A DNA stretch of 10,787 nt from Sideroxydans sp. (GTDB lineage Bacteria > Pseudomonadota > Gammaproteobacteria > Burkholderiales > Gallionellaceae): contig JAGVFD010000268.1 of NCBI GenBank assembly GCA_020057805.1, positions 1 through 10,787 of the forward strand. The letters are read 5' to 3'. Numbering within the stretch: position 1 is the stretch's first letter; each line of letters starts with the position of its first letter. Position numbers and translations under genes: made by a program. Shown here piece after piece: positions 7,201 to 10,787 of the stretch. A model generated the notes under the pieces. It did no database searches and had not been told where the DNA came from. It was given only the letters and a program-made list of their open reading frames with translations.

Positions 7201-7985
7201 TCCAAATCAAATTTGGAAATCACTTGAGATACTTCATCTGCCACATAGATGCCGTCTTCCGCCACACTCAAAGCCATCGGCTTACCCACACCAGGGAGTG
7301 ACTTCAAGTAACGCCCACTAGGTTCGTAAATTTTGACTTGGCTGTCGCCTGCATCCAGCACATAGACGCGCCCCACACTATCCAGCGCAATGCTGGTAGG
7401 CTCTTTTAACAGGTAGGGAATTTCTTTAGATTCGGCAGCTGCTGTGGGAGAAGACACTTCAAACGTGTGCATGAACACACCATTCACGCCAAACAATTGG
7501 ATGCGAGCATTATCGGTATCCGCGACGTAGACCACCCCCTCACTCACCGCGATGCCTTGCGGAGACTTCAGCATATTGTCATCACCGCCGAACAGCCCCC
7601 CGCTCTTTCCGCCAAACTTGCCTAGGTACTTAGCCGTGGTGAGCGAATACATCACCACTTGCTGTGAGCCACTATCCACCACGTACAAAGTATCGCCTTC
7701 AATAGCGATTGCTTCCGGTTGCTTAAGGAGCGTCTCGTCTCCTGCTTTAGCGGGATAGGTCAACGTCACCTTGCCGTCATCGCCCACCGCCTCCAACGCA
7801 CCCTCTTGCTTAGACACCAGCAGCACCGTGCCGCTCACGCCCAACAATTTCTCCAACTTGGGAGTGGCAATTTCCTTCTTAAAATCGGCTTTCAGAAAAC
7901 CATTTCCTGTTTCAGCAAAGGTGCTGACCGAGCCAATTGCCAATAAAAAAGCCGCTCCTAATGAAGCCATCCCAACGTTACGCAT
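4236..7985 (-). CDS. Large exported NHL/FN3/transglutaminase-like/TPR protein
   Basis: 1249 residues, ATG 7983-7985 with AGGTG five bases upstream. A signal peptide (about 1-24, ending STFA before ETG) sends it to the periplasm or cell surface. Residues 65-590 hold about eleven NHL-type repeats (such as PQGIAVSEGVVYVADTDNAR and PVALAVNSAGLIFVADSSNH), enough for two beta-propellers. Two fibronectin type III domains follow (about 590-675 and 678-765), then an Ig-like stretch. Next is a transglutaminase-like domain with Cys980 (KSGDCDDL), His1006 (VPGHMLMMF) and Glu1040 (WIPVETT), a plausible catalytic triad. About three TPRs end the protein (1115-1249). Substrate unknown; members of this fold act as proteases, amidases or cross-linkers. 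The 68-base gap after the cyclase gene shows no clear terminator, so the genes are probably co-transcribed. Domain calls are by motif; limits are approximate. Confidence 0.93.
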   Translation of the reverse strand: MRNVGMASLGAAFLLAIGSVSTFAETGNGFLKADFKKEIATPKLEKLLGVSGTVLLVSKQEGALEAVGDDGKVTLTYPAKAGDETLLKQPEAIAIEGDTLYVVDSGSQQVVMYSLTTAKYLGKFGGKSGGLFGGDDNMLKSPQGIAVSEGVVYVADTDNARIQLFGVNGVFMHTFEVSSPTAAAESKEIPYLLKEPTSIALDSVGRVYVLDAGDSQVKIYEPSGRYLKSLPGVGKPMALSVAEDGIYVADEVSQVISKFDLEGKLTYIFGSKGEARAQFKKLAGLAVEKGQQVYVGDTGKSWVNHFLTVAGNKPEPLAKVPGRASVKWMGNFAIEAQVLASDAKGSVLAISKEGKSLLKLVEGKVVAEIKPVDMELVAVTVDKNGAIWVLDKKKKRCVQLDETGKVLSSFGSVGSGAGQFGNPVALAVNSAGLIFVADSSNHNVQMFRGDGVYLNNLGGTNSAISSPTALAFDPLGNFFVLDASRRSVLVYSATGDFIQELGKQKEVSVFNKPLGLVVTADELLVLDGSQVKAFTHKGELLRVFGTSTTGAGDMPDPVGIITAGGSSLLVSDRKSKSIRQFAVLYKPEKVKTLTAHNKVHAIELRWDLPAVAYVKEFRIYRSKTEQGGYVQLATTAANTYVDAGLDADARYYYRVAAVSDFSYEGAISEGASAVADKFMPKSLAEIKAETTPWQVKLSWEAADPQYFAAYRVYQKEGEAFVKLGEIMQAEYSRDALLPETKYSYFVSVLSTDGTESEKKMVEATTLVFNRPPLEIEVLKLNDIFSNSYKLYEKSGLGSIKLTNNTEKPMEKIRISFMLKNFMDFATENKIAKLLPGQSEELLLKAVFNNSILTVTEDSAVQAEIEASYFEDGKRVAYSRIATVNVYDKHRLTWDDRDRFATFVTPKDPPVINMARAVVGEYKETKDEARLAAALFDALGVYGVTYIQDPSNPYQVSSEKTNTVDYIQFPRETLERKSGDCDDLVAFYSSGLESMGINTRVLEVPGHMLMMFSTGIAAEPDGYNMNNLYVIYEDMLWIPVETTLVGNSFINAWEKGSATYYKFKDKGLTILDVHRGWEKYKPASLPDSEWKPTGLTRAAIDKKFPGDNMSVLKISSQVRTRRYLEGLKLNPSDVDANLQLGIIMAKLGDHDEAMKYFDKVISLDSKHAGAMNNRGNLFMIGDKYPEAQKAYLAASQASPKDAQIWVNLARAYTRTGETKKAKAAFVKAQGIDSKVKEQYRALGLELLNAM

Positions 7986-8053
7986 ACGCTCACCTGTCTA
8001 TTCAATGATTCAATTTTTTATTAAGCCCGGCTAACACCGAGTCTCATGTGTTG

Positions 8054-10162
8054 CTATTTTTCTGTTCGGTTGAACACCCCATCCCAATTTATCGAGGGAG
8101 GATTTTGCGCAAAATACTGGCAGCGCTCGATATAAATTTCACAAGGCTTATCGTGCGGCAAGTCGACTAATAACGCTGAAAAAGCGATCTGCGCCGCCGT
8201 CCAATCGTGTGCTTTATACAACATCAATGCTGCTTGAAAACAGGCCAGCTCACTTGCTGATAAACGCGCCACTCCCACTTGTGGTTCAAAAATCGTTACG
8301 GGCTGCTGCTTGCCTACAACACGAATTTTATCAATCTCGCGATAGTCGCATAACGCGGCCGATTGCTGGTAAGTCGCCTCTCCAACCAGATAGGTGATGC
8401 CGTAAAACTTGGCCGTGCCTTCTAGTCGTGAAGCTAAATTTACGGTGTCGCCAATGACGGTGTACTCCATTTTTTTGCCCGCCAACCCTACATTGCCCGC
8501 AACCACCTCGCCCGAATTCAACCCACAACGAATCACAAATGGCTGCACCCCCACTTGTTTCCAGCGGGTTTGTAACTCATCCATTTTACTAGCCATTGCC
8601 CGCACACACTGCACGGCCAGTGTTGCATGGTCAGCCTGACTTAATGGCGCGCCCCAATACGCCATGATGGCGTCACCAATGAACTTATCTATCGTGCCAT
8701 CGTGCTGCTCGATCACTTGCACCATTTCACCCAGGTACTCATTCAAACGCGACACCACCTCTTGTGGCGGATGCGCTTCGCTGAAACTAGTGAAGCCTTT
8801 AATGTCGGTGAATAGCACCGTCACTTCTTTGTTGTCACCGCCAATTTTTGCGGCGTCTGGGTTTTTCTCCAATCGTGCAACCAATTTGGGAGACAAATAG
8901 CTAGAAAACATCGAGCGCATTTCACGCGCGCTGCGCTCCAATACGAGGTAGCGAAAACTGCCACCTATCAGTAAAGCCAAAATAGCGGATAGCGTGGGGT
9001 AAATGATATTTAGCCAATGTCCATCCGCAAACATGCTGTACGCAAACCAGATATAGCCGAATAGCAAGAATGCAGTCGCAGGAATCGCGCCATACAACTT
9101 GAGCCGCGTGGTGAATATGTAAGCCAGTGCACCCAGCAAGATAATAAAGAACATGTCGAGCAGCGCTTCCATGCCGCCTTGCTGAATAAAACGATTACTG
9201 ATGATGTTATCGGCAATCGTAGCGTGAATTTCAACCCCCGGTGTATTGCCATGGAACGGCGTCACGCGCATGTCATACACACCCATTGCCGTAGCACCCA
9301 AAAACAAAATTTTGCCTTTAAGCTCTTCCGGCGCGATGCGTCCGTTCACCACATCAGTGAAGGAGTAGCGTGGATAACTGGCAGGCGGGCCCGTAAAATT
9401 CACCCACATTGAATAGCGCTCCCCCACCGGAATATGGCGATCGCCCAACACCACTTCCATGGCATCTGCGCTGAATTCTTTTTCACCTAAAGCCAGCATT
9501 GCCGCACTCATACCCAGAGAAGGAGTGAGCTTGCCATCCGTCGTCTCAATTAACAGCGGAACACGCCGATTTACCCCATCATCATCGGGAAATAAATTGA
9601 TGTGCCCCACGCCAGCCGCTGCCCTCTCAATCTCGGGCAAAGAGCGCGTCACCCCTGTCATCTGTGCGTTTTTATCAAAATCGTAAAGTACGGCCAACAC
9701 CACGTTCCCCGCACGATTGGTCGCCGATGCAAAAGCTTGATCACTTACCAAGCCCTCACGTTCGGGAAAAAATGCATCGAACATCACCGCTTTCGCTTGC
9801 GCCGCTTTTAGCTTATCCAACAGGCGCGCGTATTCAGTACGCGTCCATGGATAGCGTCCCAACTCGGCAATACTTTTATCGTCAATGGCAATGATGCCAA
9901 TGCTGGGTTCAACGGGAATTGCACCGCGCACATCACGAAAACGCAGGTCATACGTTTTCGCCTCAAAAGCCTCAAGGAAGGCATTCTGCGAGTAGTAAAG
10001 AAAGAGGACGCTAAAAATAGAAAGCACCGCCAACGTAATCGAAAGGGCGGTGCTATTTATCCGACGAAACCAACTAAATACAAACGATGAAGCGACCATA
10101 ACCTTCAATCCCCTGCGCAATTTTATAGCGTTGGAGGCACGCTCCAACGGAAGGCGAATCAT
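8054..10162 (-). CDS. CHASE2-domain class III adenylate cyclase
   Basis: A membrane enzyme making cAMP from ATP. From ATG 10162 (702 residues): one N-terminal membrane helix (about 38-58), a periplasmic CHASE2 sensor (about 60-330), three membrane helices (about 333-406), a class III cyclase domain (about 443-620) and a short C-terminal helical tail. Catalytic residues are complete: metal-binding Asp453 (FTDIKGFT) and Asp497 (KFIGDAIMAYWG), adenine-selecting Lys493 and Thr568 (YTVIGDTVN), and transition-state Asn575 and Arg579 (NLASRLE). ATG 10162 is preferred because AAGGAG (10179-10174) is 11 bases before it. An upstream in-frame GTG at 10174 overlaps that AAGGAG and cannot use it. ATG 10099 is also possible. 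A strong terminator (10193-10219) lies just upstream, leaving no room for a promoter between them. Lys plus Thr supports adenylate rather than guanylate specificity. Confidence 0.96.
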   Translation of the reverse strand: MIRLPLERASNAIKLRRGLKVMVASSFVFSWFRRINSTALSITLAVLSIFSVLFLYYSQNAFLEAFEAKTYDLRFRDVRGAIPVEPSIGIIAIDDKSIAELGRYPWTRTEYARLLDKLKAAQAKAVMFDAFFPEREGLVSDQAFASATNRAGNVVLAVLYDFDKNAQMTGVTRSLPEIERAAAGVGHINLFPDDDGVNRRVPLLIETTDGKLTPSLGMSAAMLALGEKEFSADAMEVVLGDRHIPVGERYSMWVNFTGPPASYPRYSFTDVVNGRIAPEELKGKILFLGATAMGVYDMRVTPFHGNTPGVEIHATIADNIISNRFIQQGGMEALLDMFFIILLGALAYIFTTRLKLYGAIPATAFLLFGYIWFAYSMFADGHWLNIIYPTLSAILALLIGGSFRYLVLERSAREMRSMFSSYLSPKLVARLEKNPDAAKIGGDNKEVTVLFTDIKGFTSFSEAHPPQEVVSRLNEYLGEMVQVIEQHDGTIDKFIGDAIMAYWGAPLSQADHATLAVQCVRAMASKMDELQTRWKQVGVQPFVIRCGLNSGEVVAGNVGLAGKKMEYTVIGDTVNLASRLEGTAKFYGITYLVGEATYQQSAALCDYREIDKIRVVGKQQPVTIFEPQVGVARLSASELACFQAALMLYKAHDWTAAQIAFSALLVDLPHDKPCEIYIERCQYFAQNPPSINWDGVFNRTEK

Positions 10163-10192
10163 GCCACAGCCCACTCCTTAAATGCACAAATG

Positions 10193-10219
10193 AAAAAGGC
10201 CAGCATTTCTGCTGACCTT
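10193..10219 (-). terminator. Intrinsic terminator after tRNA-Phe, upstream of the cyclase
   Basis: On the minus strand AAGGTCAGCA (10219-10210), loop GAAA, then TGCTGGCCTT (10205-10196) form a 10-bp stem with one G-T pair and a GNRA loop. The T-run continues through 10193. It ends the tRNA-Phe transcript but lies only about 13 bases before the cyclase Shine-Dalgarno, so it could also gate read-through into the cyclase gene. Confidence 0.85.
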
Positions 10220-10226
10220 ATCAATT

Positions 10227-10274
10227 TGGCGGCTCGGGGTACTCCCCTTTGCCATTTTGCGTGCTAGCGCACGC
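10227..10274 (-). other. tRNA-Phe trailer with two small hairpins
   Basis: Just 3' of the tRNA on the minus strand, GCGTGC (10274-10269) pairs with GCACGC (10264-10259) around GCTA. Then GGGG (10247-10244) pairs with CCCC (10239-10236) around AGTA. The distal end reads CCCCGAGCCGCCA, which resembles a tRNA 3' end, and its upstream flank CGCAAAAT GGC matches the flank and first bases of the real tRNA. This could be a collapsed tRNA copy or merely a structured trailer for RNase processing. Confidence 0.3.
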
Positions 10275-10364
10275 GATATTTGGTGGCCCGGGGCGGAATC
10301 GAACCACCGACACAAGGATTTTCAATCCTCTGCTCTACCGACTGAGCTACCAGGCCATTTTGCG
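10251..10364. repeat. 11-bp direct repeat flanking tRNA-Phe
   Basis: GCCATTTTGCG occurs at 10251-10261 and again at 10354-10364, where it spans the tRNA-Phe 5' boundary, 103 bases apart and in the same orientation. It may be left over from a tandem duplication of the tRNA unit. It is too short, and at the 5' rather than the 3' end of the tRNA, to be a convincing integration att pair. Confidence 0.4.
10281..10356 (-). tRNA. tRNA-Phe, anticodon GAA
   Basis: 76 bases including an encoded CCA (10283-10281). The acceptor stem GGCCTGG pairs with CCGGGCC with one T-G wobble. The D-arm is AGCTCAGTCGGTAGAGC. The anticodon stem GAGGA / TCCTT closes the loop TTGAAAA, placing anticodon GAA at 10323-10321. 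The T-arm has GGTTCGATTCC. It decodes UUC and UUU. It has its own strong promoter and is followed by an intrinsic terminator. Confidence 0.98.
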
Positions 10365-10365
10365 C

Positions 10366-10383
10366 CTATCTCTTGCGAGACAG
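10366..10383 (-). other. Leader hairpin before tRNA-Phe
   Basis: On the minus strand CTGTCTC (10383-10377) pairs with GAGATAG (10372-10366) around a GCAA tetraloop, with one G-T pair. It ends nine bases before the tRNA 5' end and is probably a precursor structure removed by RNase P or other nucleases. Confidence 0.45.
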
Positions 10384-10393
10384 GTAAAACGAA

Positions 10394-10429
10394 GGCGCGC
10401 ATTGTAGCCATAAGCCTCACTTCGGGCAA
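10394..10429 (-). promoter_or_regulatory. tRNA-Phe promoter with GC-rich discriminator
   Basis: On the minus strand TTGCCC (10429-10424) and TACAAT (10406-10401) are separated by exactly 17 bases, a near-consensus sigma-70 promoter. It is followed directly by GCGCGCC (10400-10394). GC-rich discriminators of this sort are typical of stable-RNA promoters under stringent (ppGpp) control. Transcription should begin around 10396-10392, giving a leader of roughly 40 bases. Confidence 0.8.
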
Positions 10430-10433
10430 CACA

Positions 10434-10466
10434 AAAAACAAACCCCGCACTGCGGGGTTTGTTTTT
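10434..10466 (-). terminator. Intrinsic terminator of groEL
   Basis: AAAAACAAACCCCGC (10434-10448) and GCGGGGTTTGTTTTT (10452-10466) form a 15-bp perfect stem around a three-base loop. The GC core with flanking A and T tracts makes a strong terminator in either direction. It lies about 75 bases beyond the groEL stop and just upstream of the tRNA-Phe promoter. The 75 bases between hold no gene; a weak GATTGC / GCAATC inverted repeat is visible there. Confidence 0.88.
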
Positions 10467-10541
10467 ACAAGCTTATTGAATTTTAGTGAGCGTTTAGATT
10501 GCAAAAAACCACCAGGCAATCGAGCCGCGCAGTTGGTTCAA

Positions 10542-10787
10542 TTACATCATGCCACCCATGCCGCCCATATCGCCACCACCCATACCACCGGCTGGTTTGT
10601 CTTCTGGCAAGTCAGCGATCATGCATGCTGTAGTCAACATCAGGCCTGCGATGGATGCAGCGTGTTGCAAGGCAGTGCGAGTCACCTTGGTTGGGTCAAC
10701 GACGCCCATTGCCAACATGTCGCCGTACTCGCTGCTAGCGGCGTTGTAACCGAAGCTACCTTTGCCTTCCAGCACCTTGTTGACGAC
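10542..10787 (-). CDS. groL: Chaperonin GroEL, C-terminal end (partial)
   Basis: The last 81 codons of a gene entering from the right edge, ending in TAA at 10544-10542. The sequence [15 protein letters not shown], then [20 protein letters not shown] and ADLPEDKP matches the equatorial domain end of the 60-kDa chaperonin. The flexible [15 protein letters not shown] tail that fills the bottom of the folding chamber is intact. GroEL assembles as a double seven-mer ring and folds proteins with GroES in the cytoplasm. groES and the start of groEL lie outside the window. A strong terminator follows, so the tRNA-Phe downstream is transcribed separately. Confidence 0.97.
   Translation of the reverse strand, partial: VVNKVLEGKGSFGYNAASSEYGDMLAMGVVDPTKVTRTALQHAASIAGLMLTTACMIADLPEDKPAGGMGGGDMGGMGGMM

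Noticed and set aside
10251..10364. Attachment-site pair of an integrated element at tRNA-Phe
   Set aside because: The repeat is 11 bp, lies at the tRNA 5' end, encloses only the tRNA itself, and there is no integrase gene nearby.
10322..10519. 65-codon minus-strand frame spanning the tRNA-Phe promoter
   Set aside because: It overlaps the tRNA, its promoter and the groEL terminator, and its sequence is just translation of these elements.

Overview
The window looks like a piece of a betaproteobacterial chromosome of moderate GC, probably from the Nitrosomonadales/Gallionellaceae neighbourhood. That placement is inferred from protein style (the GroEL tail, the hemA-prfA-prmC operon, and a CHASE2 cyclase beside a giant NHL protein) and was not tested by database search. 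Apart from the argH tail at the left edge, every confident gene lies on the minus strand.

Left part (1-433): the last 56 codons of argH on the plus strand, a stem-loop that probably ends it, then about 170 bases with no established gene. That stretch holds a hairpin, an excellent Shine-Dalgarno and a 17-codon reading frame that look like a leader or small-RNA unit, followed by three copies of GCCTATAT.

Housekeeping operon (434-3701, minus): hemA (glutamyl-tRNA reductase, first enzyme of C5 haem synthesis), prfA (release factor 1) and prmC (methyltransferase for the GGQ glutamine of release factors). hemA and prfA overlap as ATGA, and prmC starts just after the prfA stop. prmC is interrupted at the linker between its two domains by a 43-bp palindromic element with a C9 and a G9 tract. 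As written the two halves of prmC are in different frames; one extra base in the element would rejoin them as a protein of about 310 residues.

Envelope/signalling cluster (3788-10162, minus): in transcription order, a CHASE2-class III adenylate cyclase, a 1249-residue exported protein (NHL propellers, two FN3 domains, transglutaminase-like domain with a Cys-His-Glu triad, C-terminal TPRs) and a 131-residue exported protein with a TPR-like C-terminus. Close spacing without a clear internal terminator suggests one transcript. This is the least ordinary part of the window. A shared role in sensing or remodelling something in the periplasm and reporting it as cAMP is a hypothesis only.

Right part (10193-10787, minus): the groEL 3' end, its strong terminator, a near-consensus promoter with a GC-rich discriminator, tRNA-Phe(GAA), and a strong terminator lying immediately upstream of the cyclase gene. 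No transposase, CRISPR array or prophage gene was seen.
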